Position numbers and translations under genes: made by a program. The notes beneath the pieces are model-generated. The model did not search any database. It saw nothing but the letters and a program-made list of their open reading frames with translations, and had not been told where the DNA came from. A stretch of 63,216 bases of DNA from Acidimicrobiaceae bacterium (GTDB lineage Bacteria; Actinomycetota; Acidimicrobiia; Acidimicrobiales; Poriferisodalaceae), in contig PBMG01000019.1 in assembly GCA_002722565.1 (NCBI GenBank), positions 1 through 63,216 on the forward strand, in the 5' to 3' direction. Position 1 is the first letter of the stretch, and each line of letters begins with the position of its first letter. Below are positions 17,644 to 25,535 of this stretch, piece after piece.

Positions 17644-18903
17644 GTGATCGACCTTCGACGTCTAAGAGAAGAAAACGCCTACAGAGCTGGAGCCGAGAAG
17701 AAAGGTGTAGAGCCTTCACTTATCGAAGCAACTTTGGACGCCGATGAACGTCGACGAACAGCCATGCATGCCGCTGAAGAAGCTCGCGCTGCTCAGAATC
17801 TCGCTTCCAAAGAGATTGGCCGAGCTGATCCAAGCGATCGCGAATCAAAAATTGCTGAGGCCAGCAGACTGAAGGCTGAACTCGAAAAATTAGAAGATGC
17901 TGAAGCTGAAGCAGTTAGTGAAGTCGAAGAGTTAGCTCTTCAGATTCCCAACCCGGCTGATGAATCAGTTCCCCATGGGGACGAAAATGACTTCATTACT
18001 GAGAAGGAAGTTGGTGAGCAGACAGCGGCTAGGAACTATGACCACGCGGAGTTAGGCGAGTTACTTGGATTGGTTGATGGTGAAAGGGCCGTTAAAAATA
18101 GCGGAAGTAGATTCGCGTATCTGATGGGTCCTGCAGTTCGGCTTGAATTCGCGCTTGTCCAATTTGCGTTCGACATTCTTGAAAAACACAACTTTGTTCC
18201 GGTCGTCCCCCCAGTGTTGGTCCGCGAAGAGATGATGATCGATGCTGGCTTTTTCCCCACCGACCGACACCAGGTCTATGAGATTGCTGGCGATGACTTA
18301 TTTCTTATCGGGACCTCCGAAGTAGCTCTAGCTGGGTTGCATAGAGGCGAACACCTTGACCGAGAATCGCTACCTGTTCGTTATGCCGGCTTCTCGTCGT
18401 GCTTCCGACGAGAAGCCGGGACTTACGGCAAAGACACCAGAGGTATCTTTCGAGTACATCAGTTCGACAAAGTAGAAATGTTCTCGTTCTGTGACCCAGA
18501 TGTCAGTTGGGATGAATTGGAAACCCTTCGCTCTCTGCAGGAAGAGATTGTCGCTTCGCTGGAATTGCCGTATCGAGTAATCAACGTGGCTTCAGGAGAC
18601 CTAGGTGCAGCTGCTGCCAAGAAATATGATCTGGAAGTATGGCTCCCATCAGAAGGCGCATATCGCGAAGTGACTTCCTGCTCGAACTACACCGATTATT
18701 CAGCACGAAGAATGAGTAGTCGGTACAGAGATAGCGAAGGGTCAGGCTTGCTCCACACCTTGAATGGAACTGCATGCGCAATTTCTCGAACCCTCGTCTT
18801 TCTTATGGAGAATGGACAACAAGATGATGGCTCGGTTGTTATTCCAGATGCCCTTCGTCCATACGTTGGATTTGACTCAATTCCTGGCCCAGATCACTCA
18901 TAA
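17644..18903 (+). CDS. serS: Seryl-tRNA synthetase
   Basis: A class II synthetase of 419 residues. The N-terminal antiparallel coiled coil that binds the tRNA variable arm covers about 1-105, rich in Ala/Glu. The catalytic core shows motif 2 (SSCFRREAGTYGKDTRGIFRVHQFDKVEMF region near 253-280) and motif 3 (NGTACAISRTLVFLMEN near 377-393) with the TSE loop (GTSEVAL). It starts with GTG at 17644. It is convergent with fluC, whose stop overlaps its 3' end. Confidence 0.97.
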   Translation: MIDLRRLREENAYRAGAEKKGVEPSLIEATLDADERRRTAMHAAEEARAAQNLASKEIGRADPSDRESKIAEASRLKAELEKLEDAEAEAVSEVEELALQIPNPADESVPHGDENDFITEKEVGEQTAARNYDHAELGELLGLVDGERAVKNSGSRFAYLMGPAVRLEFALVQFAFDILEKHNFVPVVPPVLVREEMMIDAGFFPTDRHQVYEIAGDDLFLIGTSEVALAGLHRGEHLDRESLPVRYAGFSSCFRREAGTYGKDTRGIFRVHQFDKVEMFSFCDPDVSWDELETLRSLQEEIVASLELPYRVINVASGDLGAAAAKKYDLEVWLPSEGAYREVTSCSNYTDYSARRMSSRYRDSEGSGLLHTLNGTACAISRTLVFLMENGQQDDGSVVIPDALRPYVGFDSIPGPDHS

Positions 18904-19218
18904 GCTCCAATGAATACCAACCCAAGCGAAACCAACCCCGGCAACTAAAGTCCCGGCGAGGTAAATAGCACCTCGAGTTTTTGAAAAAGAAGTCAATGCG
19001 TGGACTTCTCTTGCCACCCCCGAAACGGTAGTCATAGCTCCTATTCCAGCTGCACCAAGTACCGAAACAATAGGACCATCTAGGCCTGCCATAAGGCCGA
19101 GCCCGAGAGCTCCAGCCAGGTTAAGTATTAGCGTGCCTAGCTTTCCCCATCGAGCGTTAGCTTTCCATCGGATGACAGCTCCGATTCCAGCGAATATGGC
19201 AAACAAGATCGCCGTCAT
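18898..19218 (-). CDS. fluC: Fluoride exporter FluC/CrcB, copy 1
   Basis: A 106-residue, four-helix membrane protein. Family marks are GIGAVIRW (residues about 11-18), GTLILNLAGALGLG and the GIGAMTTVSGVAREV segment corresponding to the TTFSTF helix break of CrcB. FluC works as a dual-topology dimer; two adjacent genes, as here, often form heterodimers. Its start overlaps the end of copy 2 by 4 bp. Confidence 0.85.
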   Translation of the reverse strand: MTAILFAIFAGIGAVIRWKANARWGKLGTLILNLAGALGLGLMAGLDGPIVSVLGAAGIGAMTTVSGVAREVHALTSFSKTRGAIYLAGTLVAGVGFAWVGIHWSL

Positions 19219-19562
19219 CGTGTATCTCCGACTGAACGACCTAGGTCGAAGCTAACTCCACAGCTAATGATCGTTGCCGAGCCCCAGAGAAGCACGAAAG
19301 CCCAACGTTGTTCTTCGAGACCGGTACCAAGTAACACTGCCAAACCGGCGAAGCTGGTTAATGACCCACACAGGCCAACCGTTAGCCAGGCCTGATCCCA
19401 ATTGGACTTATACGAACTAGATGCCCAGCCGATGAGAGCGCATCCAATAACATTTGCTGCCAATAAACCGCATGAATCGCCGATTAGCGAGCTGAAGGCC
19501 CAGCGAGAAGCGGCTCCCGTGACCGCGGCAGCTATTACTGCAGCCATAGATCGTATTGCCAT
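19215..19562 (-). CDS. fluC: Fluoride exporter FluC/CrcB, copy 2
   Basis: A second FluC-like protein of about 115 residues, with AAAVTGAASRWAFS, ANVIGCALIGWA and GLCGSLTSFAGLAVLL replacing the G..TTFSTF motif. The open frame extends to 19619, into the divergent pdxH, so I use the ATG at 19562 (MAIRSM). The pair of unequal copies suggests a heterodimeric channel, in which the two subunits insert in opposite orientations (known for paired family members). Confidence 0.8.
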   Translation of the reverse strand: MAIRSMAAVIAAAVTGAASRWAFSSLIGDSCGLLAANVIGCALIGWASSSYKSNWDQAWLTVGLCGSLTSFAGLAVLLGTGLEEQRWAFVLLWGSATIISCGVSFDLGRSVGDTR

Positions 19563-19600
19563 GGCATAGTGCCTAGTAGAGAAGCGGAGTCCAAACGGTG

Positions 19601-20248
19601 ATGCCAGAATCAAACTCATTGAAACAGATACGAGATCATTTAATGGATCAGGGCCTGTCAGAATCTGAGGTGCCTGAAGACCCTATGGATCTCTTACGTT
19701 CATGGCTCGGCTATGCGCAAGAACTTGGCTTCCATAATGCGAACGCGATGACAGTATCAACTGTTAACAAACAAATGGAGCCATCTTCTCGAAACGTCCT
19801 TCTACGAGGTGAAATAAATGGTGGCCTGATTTTTTATACGAACTATGAGAGTGCAAAAGGATCAGATTTAGATCACAACAACAAGGCAGCAGCTCTAATT
19901 GGGTGGTTGGAATTAGAGCGACAGATACGGGTTAGTGGCCATGTTGAGAAGACCAGTGTCAAAGTAAGCGACCAGTATTTTTCCTCTCGTGAACGCGGTT
20001 CTCAAATTTCTGCTGTCATTTCGAAACAAAGCCGTCCAGTCAAAAATCGAGGTGAACTGCAAGAGGCGTGGGATCAACTTGATGCGGAATTAGATAATCG
20101 ATTGCCGGAACGGCCTGCTTACTGGGGAGGTTATGCACTGTTGGTAGATGCAATTGAATTTTGGCAGGGGCGTCGTCACCGGCTTCACGATCGAGTGCAC
20201 TATCGAAGAACTGAGAGCGGATGGTCCGTGAGCCGTTTGGCTCCCTAA
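19601..20248 (+). CDS. pdxH: Pyridoxine/pyridoxamine 5'-phosphate oxidase
   Basis: An FMN enzyme making pyridoxal 5'-phosphate. The 215-residue protein has the family core SSRNVLLRG, GLIFYTNYESAKG, the RQIRVSGHVEK strand, SRERGSQI and the C-terminal signature EFWQGRRHRLHDRVHY..W...RLAP. ATG at 19601 directly follows an in-frame GTG. It is divergent from fluC copy 2 and convergent with the PGA-hydrolase-like gene (3 bp apart). Confidence 0.95.
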   Translation: MPESNSLKQIRDHLMDQGLSESEVPEDPMDLLRSWLGYAQELGFHNANAMTVSTVNKQMEPSSRNVLLRGEINGGLIFYTNYESAKGSDLDHNNKAAALIGWLELERQIRVSGHVEKTSVKVSDQYFSSRERGSQISAVISKQSRPVKNRGELQEAWDQLDAELDNRLPERPAYWGGYALLVDAIEFWQGRRHRLHDRVHYRRTESGWSVSRLAP

Positions 20249-20251
20249 GAC

Positions 20252-20908
20252 TCAGTTGTTTTCATAACGAATTGACCAGTCGCGAGCGGCGGTCGCTAGT
20301 CCATTAATCAATGCCTCGTGATGAGGTACCCGGCCGGGGCCTTTGAACCCCGTCCACAGAGGACTCTTGCCTCGAATACGAGGAGGTAGTTCGACCTGCA
20401 CCCCGCCCCCCCGAGGAAGGTTGACTGGATTTTTTGGGTGTTGTCCGCGGAGTCCGACAGGCATGGACGAGAGATCGTGAACTATCTCGTAATGAGGTAA
20501 ATGAGCAATTAGGCGACAGGCAACAAACTCTGCCAGATCCCGATTCTGCCCGCCTAAAAGAACAGAGCGAAGTAAATCTGGTCGCCCGAAACCGTGAATT
20601 GCCACAACTACATCGACGTGTTCAATAAACAGTTCAAGGTTTTTTGATTCTTCAGGATTCACCAGACGAGAAGGAATGTGCCACTGATTACTTGGACCTT
20701 GTAGCACCCCGTAATAGGAGGCCCCGGACCGATCAGATGCCGTACTAGCAATATCGTCAGTCACCTCTTCTAGCCAACCGCCATGAAAAGCCATAAAGCC
20801 AAAACGGGAACCTAAATGCAGCACCTCGCTTACCCCAGGTTGAGAAAGCAGAGCTTCGAAGGGCCGATCTTTTTCCAGGAGTTCGTGATCCCCAAGATGT
20901 AATGCCAC
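20252..20908 (-). CDS. Poly-gamma-glutamate hydrolase family protein
   Basis: A 218-residue protein matching the zinc-dependent PGA hydrolase family (DUF867/PghP, originally phage-encoded). Visible motifs are GFMAFHGGWLEEVTDDIA (metal ligands His and Glu), SGASYYGVLQG, VVAIHGFG with the second His, and the VLLGGQNRDLAEFV segment. Its GTG start overlaps the ccdA stop (TAGTG), so it is the third gene of tlpA-ccdA-pgh. The native substrate is uncertain, and a role with thiol-redox genes is not obvious. Confidence 0.7.
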   Translation of the reverse strand: MALHLGDHELLEKDRPFEALLSQPGVSEVLHLGSRFGFMAFHGGWLEEVTDDIASTASDRSGASYYGVLQGPSNQWHIPSRLVNPEESKNLELFIEHVDVVVAIHGFGRPDLLRSVLLGGQNRDLAEFVACRLIAHLPHYEIVHDLSSMPVGLRGQHPKNPVNLPRGGGVQVELPPRIRGKSPLWTGFKGPGRVPHHEALINGLATAARDWSIRYENN

Positions 20909-21768
20909 TAGTCCGCCCTCTCGGGTGTTTCGTCCCGCTGGATCGAGCCTGACTGCAGTAACCACACGAGTAACCCGAGAGCTACGACCACACTTAGCAA
21001 GATTCCAGTTCGGACGCCTCCAATGTCGCTGACTGCATTGGTCAAATTCGAACTCCAGTTTTCTACTAATGCCACGAACCAATTAGAGGAACTTCCGGTT
21101 CGTTCAATAACCCAAAATATGACTAGATAAGCACCGGCTAAAATCATTAAAACGCCTGAAGCTCGATCCACGTAGCGAACCAAGGATCGAAGCTTTTCAA
21201 GGAAAGCGGAACGAGCGAGAGCCAAACTAATTGTCAGAGCTAACAGAGTTACTGACATGCCGCAGGCATAAAAAATAAACGCTGTGAAACCTGACTGGAA
21301 GCCAGTGGCCGATGTCGAAACAACGACAATAAAAGTTGGTAGCCCACAAGAAATAGACGCCACAGCGTAAGAAACCCCAAAAACCACGAGACTTCGAAAA
21401 TTCTTTTCAGTAGTTCCCCCACTAAATCTTGGTAGAGCTATATCTATTCGTCGACCGCTGGATACCAAACAGCCGAGAACGATCAGCGTTATTCCAACGC
21501 AGATCGCTACCCAAGGGACAACTTCCCGGATAGCTGTGAAACCCAAGGAAACTAGAAGCCCCGCACATCCAAAGACGAATAGGAAACCCGCTGAAACAAC
21601 TGACCCGGTAACTAAAGCTCGAGTGATACTTGTGCCAACATTTGGGGTTGATGTGGCTTCTATACCTAAGAAGTAAGAAATGTATGCCGGCAACATCGCG
21701 AAGCCGCAGGGATTAATAGTTGCGACTATCCCAGCCGTAAAAGCGAAGGCCAAATTTACGTCACTCAT
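20908..21768 (-). CDS. ccdA: Thiol-disulfide transmembrane transporter CcdA
   Basis: A six-helix member of the CcdA/DsbD transmembrane family that moves reducing equivalents across the membrane for cytochrome c maturation. Both active-site cysteines are present: INPCGFAMLP (Cys21) and ISCGLPTF (near 134), each in its usual helix-kinking Pro context. At 286 residues it is slightly longer than the usual 220-240, with an extra C-terminal helix. It overlaps tlpA by 8 bp. The window encodes several c-type cytochromes that need this pathway. Confidence 0.9.
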   Translation of the reverse strand: MSDVNLAFAFTAGIVATINPCGFAMLPAYISYFLGIEATSTPNVGTSITRALVTGSVVSAGFLFVFGCAGLLVSLGFTAIREVVPWVAICVGITLIVLGCLVSSGRRIDIALPRFSGGTTEKNFRSLVVFGVSYAVASISCGLPTFIVVVSTSATGFQSGFTAFIFYACGMSVTLLALTISLALARSAFLEKLRSLVRYVDRASGVLMILAGAYLVIFWVIERTGSSSNWFVALVENWSSNLTNAVSDIGGVRTGILLSVVVALGLLVWLLQSGSIQRDETPERAD

Positions 21769-22309
21769 CACCAAACAGCTTTTCTACCCGGCTAACGAGT
21801 CCAGAATAGTCAAGTGCCCCACTGTGGCTCTCGAGCCGTTCACCATTTTGTGAAATGAATACGGTAGTCGGCATAGCAAACCCGTCAAGGGTGGCCAAAA
21901 GATCGTATTCATCTAGCCCGACGGAATAGGTGACTCCCGTCGATTCCACTATTTCTCTTGCGGGTCGCGCCTCTTCAATAGCGAGCCCCAAGATATTGAC
22001 CCTGTGACCATGAGTTTTGTGAAGTTTTTCGAAATCGGGCATTTCTTTCACACAGGGGGCACACCATGAAGCGAAGAAATTAACAATAAGAGGCTGGCCA
22101 GAGAATTTAGAGAGAGAACGTTCCTCTCCTTCAAAGGTTGAAAACTTAAGAAGATAAAGAGCTGGAACAGCTGTTCCCTCGTCAGAATTGCTTGCGGTTC
22201 CTTCAAGGCCTTTTGAGGGGCCTCCTGCGCCGCTAACTAAAAAAATAACCGCGCCAACTAGATACAGACATAAGAAACTGATTGCTGGTCTTCTCCAAGA
22301 ATTAGCCAT
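21761..22309 (-). CDS. TlpA/ResA-like membrane-anchored thioredoxin
   Basis: A 182-residue protein with an N-terminal anchor helix (about 9-27) and an extracytoplasmic thioredoxin fold containing WCAPC (82-86) and the cis-Pro loop AMPTT. It probably reduces apocytochrome c using electrons from CcdA, the next gene. The start at 22309 gives a compact anchor; the frame is also open to an ATG at 22441 with GAGGG 8 bp upstream, which would add a 44-residue cytosolic tail overlapping the leader stem described separately. Confidence 0.88.
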   Translation of the reverse strand: MANSWRRPAISFLCLYLVGAVIFLVSGAGGPSKGLEGTASNSDEGTAVPALYLLKFSTFEGEERSLSKFSGQPLIVNFFASWCAPCVKEMPDFEKLHKTHGHRVNILGLAIEEARPAREIVESTGVTYSVGLDEYDLLATLDGFAMPTTVFISQNGERLESHSGALDYSGLVSRVEKLFGDE

Positions 22310-22366
22310 ATTGCTTTCAAGCGTCGATTTGCGTGATTCGCATGGCTCACGGTACCCCTGAAACGC

Positions 22367-22405
22367 GTCGGAGCCCCCGAGTAATAAACCCGGAGGCTCC
22401 TCGAC
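22367..22405 (-). ncRNA. Long stem in the tlpA leader, stable only as minus-strand RNA
   Basis: On the minus strand a 13-bp stem (GGAGCCTCCGGG pairing with CTCGGGGGCTCC, loop TTATT) carries two G-U pairs, and a further GTC/GAC pairing lies outside a 2-nt bulge. In + strand RNA the two G-U positions become C-A mismatches, so the structure is directional and lies in the presumed tlpA 5' leader, about 60 bp before the tlpA start. No U-tract follows, so it is not an intrinsic terminator. No known riboswitch class was recognised. Confidence 0.4.
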
Positions 22406-22511
22406 CGAACCGGTTCTAACGTTGTGCTGGCGGGCGGCCATTTCGGAGGCCCTCAGCGATCACGCGCCGGTGGTCTGCCAAAGGAGAGGGGGACTGAACT
22501 CCTTTGTGCGG

Positions 22512-22841
22512 TTATGCCGGAATCAATTCCGGCGGGATCGGAACTTCGTTGATCTCGACGACTGGACGCGGCCCCTTAGGAGGGCGCCCTCGTCCGCGCT
22601 TTCCAACCATGATTCGTCCATTTTCGATCAGTTCACCGCCCCAAATACCCCATAACTCTTTGCGGGTGAGCGCGGCCTCCAAACACTGAGTGGAGACCGA
22701 ACACTTAGCGCAGATTGCCTTTGCGCGTGCTTGATGATTGGTGCTGTCTGAGAAGAACAAATGAGTCAGTGTTCCGTTGTTGTCATTGCACCGACCGGCA
22801 ACGTTCCATTCATCTTCGGTTTCAATAAGGAGCTCAAGCAT
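22512..22841 (-). CDS. whiB7: WhiB7-type iron-sulfur transcription factor
   Basis: A 109-residue WhiB protein. The [4Fe-4S] cysteines are C18, C44, C47 and C53, followed by the GIWGG turn (65-69) that contacts sigma factor. The tail GELIENGRIMVGKRGRGRPPK matches WhiB7 of mycobacteria (GEIFDQGSIVSHKRPRGRPRK), including the AT-hook GRGRP that reads AT-rich DNA next to -35 elements. WhiB7 controls intrinsic antibiotic and stress resistance. The start ATG at 22841 has GGAG at good spacing. A long leader with an attenuator precedes it. Confidence 0.9.
   Translation of the reverse strand: MLELLIETEDEWNVAGRCNDNNGTLTHLFFSDSTNHQARAKAICAKCSVSTQCLEAALTRKELWGIWGGELIENGRIMVGKRGRGRPPKGPRPVVEINEVPIPPELIPA
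22516..22533. repeat. Inverted repeat at the whiB7 3' end
   Basis: A perfect GCCGGAAT-CA-ATTCCGGC dyad lies immediately before the whiB7 stop codon. It could form a stem at the mRNA 3' end, but no T-tract follows on either strand, so I do not call it a terminator. Confidence 0.45.
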
Positions 22842-22893
22842 TGGATTCTCCGATTCTCTTTCTGTTGACTGAATAAGGACTGTTTGATGGGAT

Positions 22894-22929
22894 AAAAAGC
22901 GATAAGGCCGCCGGTCAACCGGCGGCCTT
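22894..22929 (-). terminator. Intrinsic terminator in the whiB7 leader
   Basis: On the minus strand AAGGCCGCCGG-TTGA-CCGGCGGCCTT forms an 11-bp GC-rich stem with a tetraloop, followed five bases later by TTTTT. It lies 62 bp upstream of the whiB7 ATG, with no complete upstream gene on that strand, so it can only act as a conditional (attenuator) terminator or end a leader RNA. Confidence 0.75.
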
Positions 22930-22985
22930 TCAGTGGATTGCTTTGATGTGCTCTTGCAGCTACACCTGCTCCTCCGAAGACCGCC
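22930..22985 (-). promoter_or_regulatory. Antiterminator segment and linker of the whiB7 attenuator
   Basis: The minus-strand segment GGCGGTCTT (complement of 22977-22985) can pair with AAGGCCGCC, the 5' arm of the terminator: nine pairs with one G-U. The two pairings are mutually exclusive. The segment sits within the last codons of a 62-codon upstream frame whose TAG is at 22960-22962, so a ribosome finishing that frame would cover the antiterminator and let the terminator form. Stalling upstream would free it. This matches the known uORF-terminator logic of whiB7 in mycobacteria and related genera. Confidence 0.55.
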
Positions 22986-23148
22986 ATGTCTGATGCTTAA
23001 ATCCGGTGAAATAATTCGCTGGGCGCATCGCAGCAAAGTCTGTAGTGAGTTTTGTTGAAATGCGCGTGCTGGCCCCAGCGCTGCCATTAAGGGCGCGCGC
23101 TAGCGTGCTGTGTGCACACGACCAACTTGAGGGTGAATAATTACGCAT
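22960..23148 (-). CDS. Candidate leader peptide (uORF) of whiB7
   Basis: A 62-codon frame (ATG at 23148, stop TAG at 22960-22962) fills most of the leader between the intergenic region and the attenuator. Its composition is Ser/Thr/Ala-rich with no recognisable domain. No clear Shine-Dalgarno is seen, and an internal ATG would give a 22-codon alternative with the same stop. The case rests on position: it ends 30 nt before the terminator stem and spans the antiterminator strand. The region 23149-23315 beyond it holds no gene; TTGACC next to the AT-rich run AATTTTATT (complement of 23214-23231) may be a WhiB7-responsive -35 region, but no good -10 follows. Confidence 0.35.
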   Translation of the reverse strand: MRNYSPSSWSCAHSTLARALNGSAGASTRISTKLTTDFAAMRPANYFTGFKHQTWRSSEEQV

Positions 23149-23315
23149 GATTTTCAAACAACTCTTACGTCAGAGGATTAACTAAACAAAGGTCATCACA
23201 AATGTTGGAGCCCGGTCAAACGAATAAAATTGGCCAAGCCTTTGCAATGCAACCTAAGAGGGTAGCTTGCGACCAGAACGCTTCCAATTCCTAGAAATCT
23301 TTTGAATTTAAACAA

Positions 23316-24404
23316 CTATTTGAATGAATATTCCAAAACCCCGTCGGAAGCGCGAATTGCATCGCTCTCGCCCACACGCCGCAAGTGTTCAAGATGAGCG
23401 AAGGTTTCGGACTCAGCCATCGGTCCCCAGGAGCGTTGCTGGAAAAGTTCCTTCATATATTTCTGCACTGAGGCTTGGCCCAATGTGTCGGAAGCTTCTC
23501 TAAGTAGGTCAAGCCGCTCATGATGATGGTGTTTGATGTCCTGAACGCGTTCGGAAAGATTTGTAAATGGTTGACCGTGTGCGGGTAGGCCCAATTTTAC
23601 CCCGTCGAAACTAGCGACTCGATCAAGGCTCGCAAAAAAGTCTTTCAAAGGATCAGCTGCTGGGCCAAAACCAGAAATGTGAGGTGTGATAGTTGGCAAC
23701 ACGTGATCTCCGCACAACATCAGACCTTCTTCGGGGTCATATAGGCATAAATGATCAGCTGTGTGTCCAGGCGTGTGAACAGCGACAAATTCGCGTCTAG
23801 CGAGGTTGATGCGATCGGCGTCTTCGATTCGTTTCGTTGGTTTGGGCGTTGAAAACCAAGCTCCGCCCCAACCCTTTCGCATCATCGCGTAACCAAGTCG
23901 CCGATGCCACGGCATCTTGTAACGTTCACCGCCCCAAGGCGTAGGCCCTCTGGGCCCGGTCTCCAACCCGGCGAAAAGGGGGTCATCTCGAAGTTGGGCA
24001 TTGTCATCGGCTGAGACGACATTGTGGAGCGGTTCATCATCTTCTTCTTCTAAGTTCCACCACATTCTAAAATTCTTGTGTGTGATGATTTCGCACCCGT
24101 ACCTGTCATGAAAGTGTCCCGCGGCTCCAAAATGGTCTGGGTGGCTGTGGGTAATCACGATTGAATGAATACGTTCTGGCGGTACATCTGCTTCCCGCAA
24201 GCCGTTCATTAACGCCTTCCAGTTAGCCGGTCCCGGCAGGCCGGGGTCAACTAGTGCTGCGCCTCGTTCATCGTCAAGGATGTAGCAGTTCACATGCCCT
24301 AGCCCAGGCATAGACATTGGTAACTGGATTCGACGAACGTTTGGAGCCAGTTCGGTTACCCCGTCATCAGGCGGGCGCTGCTCCTCACGCATTGGGCGAT
24401 TCAT
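23316..24404 (-). CDS. Metallo-beta-lactamase fold hydrolase
   Basis: A 362-residue MBL-fold protein. The metal-binding HxHxDH motif is THSHPDHFGAAG (near 85-96), with VAVHTPGHTADHLCLYD supplying the third His, GDHVLPT the bridging Asp, and LPAHGQPF the last His. A C-terminal winged-helix-like region (about 280-362) with HHHHERLDLL resembles that of glyoxalase-II/LACTB2-like hydrolases. The substrate is unknown. It stands alone on the minus strand upstream of orn. Confidence 0.85.
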   Translation of the reverse strand: MNRPMREEQRPPDDGVTELAPNVRRIQLPMSMPGLGHVNCYILDDERGAALVDPGLPGPANWKALMNGLREADVPPERIHSIVITHSHPDHFGAAGHFHDRYGCEIITHKNFRMWWNLEEEDDEPLHNVVSADDNAQLRDDPLFAGLETGPRGPTPWGGERYKMPWHRRLGYAMMRKGWGGAWFSTPKPTKRIEDADRINLARREFVAVHTPGHTADHLCLYDPEEGLMLCGDHVLPTITPHISGFGPAADPLKDFFASLDRVASFDGVKLGLPAHGQPFTNLSERVQDIKHHHHERLDLLREASDTLGQASVQKYMKELFQQRSWGPMAESETFAHLEHLRRVGESDAIRASDGVLEYSFK

Positions 24405-24444
24405 CGGGGAAATCCTATCCGCTTATCTAATACGAATTCGATTT

Positions 24445-24981
24445 CTAGCTCAGGTTGAAGAGATGTTCTTTGTAGTGCCGTAACTCAGTGATGCTTTCTC
24501 TAATGTCGTCAAGCGCTCTGTGGGAAGTCTCTTTTTGGGGGACCCCTTTTAAGACTGCCGGATTCCAGCGACGTGCTAATTCCTTAGCTGTCGAAACGTC
24601 AATAGATCTGTAATGCAGAAAGTTCTCAATTTCAGGCATATAAGCATCTAAGAATCTTCTATCGGTCCCGATCGAATTTCCACATAATGGTACGGATCTG
24701 GGTTTTTTGACATGCTCCATAATGAAATCGAGCGTTAGTTGAGTCGCCTCTTCTAAGTGGGTAGAAGACAAACGTATCTGCTCAAGAAGCCCTGATTTAG
24801 TGTGCATATCTGTTACGAAATCATCCATTTCTGACAGTTGAACTTCGTCAGCATGGATTACCAAGTCTGGACCTTCGGCCACTATCTCCAACTGATCATC
24901 GGTGATGATGGTGGCAATTTCGACGATCACGTGACGTGCAGGCTCGAGGCCAGTCATCTCAAGGTCCATCCAAACAAGCAT
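24445..24981 (-). CDS. orn: Oligoribonuclease
   Basis: A DEDDh 3'-5' exoribonuclease that degrades 2-5-mer RNAs, including pGpG. The 178-residue length is standard. Exo I is WMDLEMTGL (D6, E8), Exo II lies in the GNSIGTDRRFLDAYMPE region, and Exo III is HRALDDIRESI with the catalytic His and Asp. Signature WNP and the YRSIDVST strand are present. It is divergent from dut, with about 75 bp between them. Confidence 0.96.
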   Translation of the reverse strand: MLVWMDLEMTGLEPARHVIVEIATIITDDQLEIVAEGPDLVIHADEVQLSEMDDFVTDMHTKSGLLEQIRLSSTHLEEATQLTLDFIMEHVKKPRSVPLCGNSIGTDRRFLDAYMPEIENFLHYRSIDVSTAKELARRWNPAVLKGVPQKETSHRALDDIRESITELRHYKEHLFNLS

Positions 24982-25056
24982 TCCATCATGCTAGGCGGCT
25001 TAAGCCGCCCATAGAGGGTGCCTGCAGTAGGCGCCAACTATGCATAAAGTCATGGT

Positions 25057-25494
25057 GTGGTAGTAATCCCAGTCCAGCGTGTCAATTCCGATCTGCCGCT
25101 GCCGAATTATGCGAAAGCAGATGACGCCGGCGCGGATCTCACAGCCAATGAAGATGTGACTCTTGCCCCTGGAGGAGGGCGCGCTCTTATAGGTACAGGT
25201 ATCGCGATTGCCATTCCTCGTGGATATGCAGGATTCGTTCAACCGCGCAGTGGATTGGCGTTACGACACGGGATCACATGTTTAAACACTCCGGGTCTGA
25301 TCGACAGTGGATATCGAGACGAACTCAAAGTCTTGTTGATAAATACCGATCCGAGCGAGCCTTATGAGGTTCATCGAGGAGATCGGATTGCTCAATTAGT
25401 TATCCAGAAAGTTGAGCAGGTTACATGGGAAGAAATGGACAAATTAGATGAGTCCGAAAGAGGCTTAGGAGGGTTCGGCCATTCAGGACGTTAA
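25057..25494 (+). CDS. dut: dUTP diphosphatase
   Basis: A trimeric dUTPase of 145 residues. The five motifs are visible: [10 protein letters not shown] (1), [11 protein letters not shown] (2), [16 protein letters not shown] with catalytic Asp and Tyr (3), [10 protein letters not shown] (4) and the Gly-rich C-terminal [11 protein letters not shown] (5). It starts with GTG at 25057. It converts dUTP to dUMP and PPi, protecting DNA from uracil. Confidence 0.96.
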   Translation: MVVIPVQRVNSDLPLPNYAKADDAGADLTANEDVTLAPGGGRALIGTGIAIAIPRGYAGFVQPRSGLALRHGITCLNTPGLIDSGYRDELKVLLINTDPSEPYEVHRGDRIAQLVIQKVEQVTWEEMDKLDESERGLGGFGHSGR

Positions 25495-25535
25495 GCCTTG
25501 TCGAGGCTGTCCTACCCCTCTGTGAAACTATTGCC

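Noticed and set aside
22310-22511. Possible ydaO (c-di-AMP) or cobalamin riboswitch before tlpA
   Set aside because: The conserved class motifs were not found; only a simple directional stem is supported.
22766-22987. 73-codon frame through the whiB7 terminator
   Set aside because: It runs through the terminator hairpin and into whiB7 in another frame; the 62-codon uORF fits the attenuator better.
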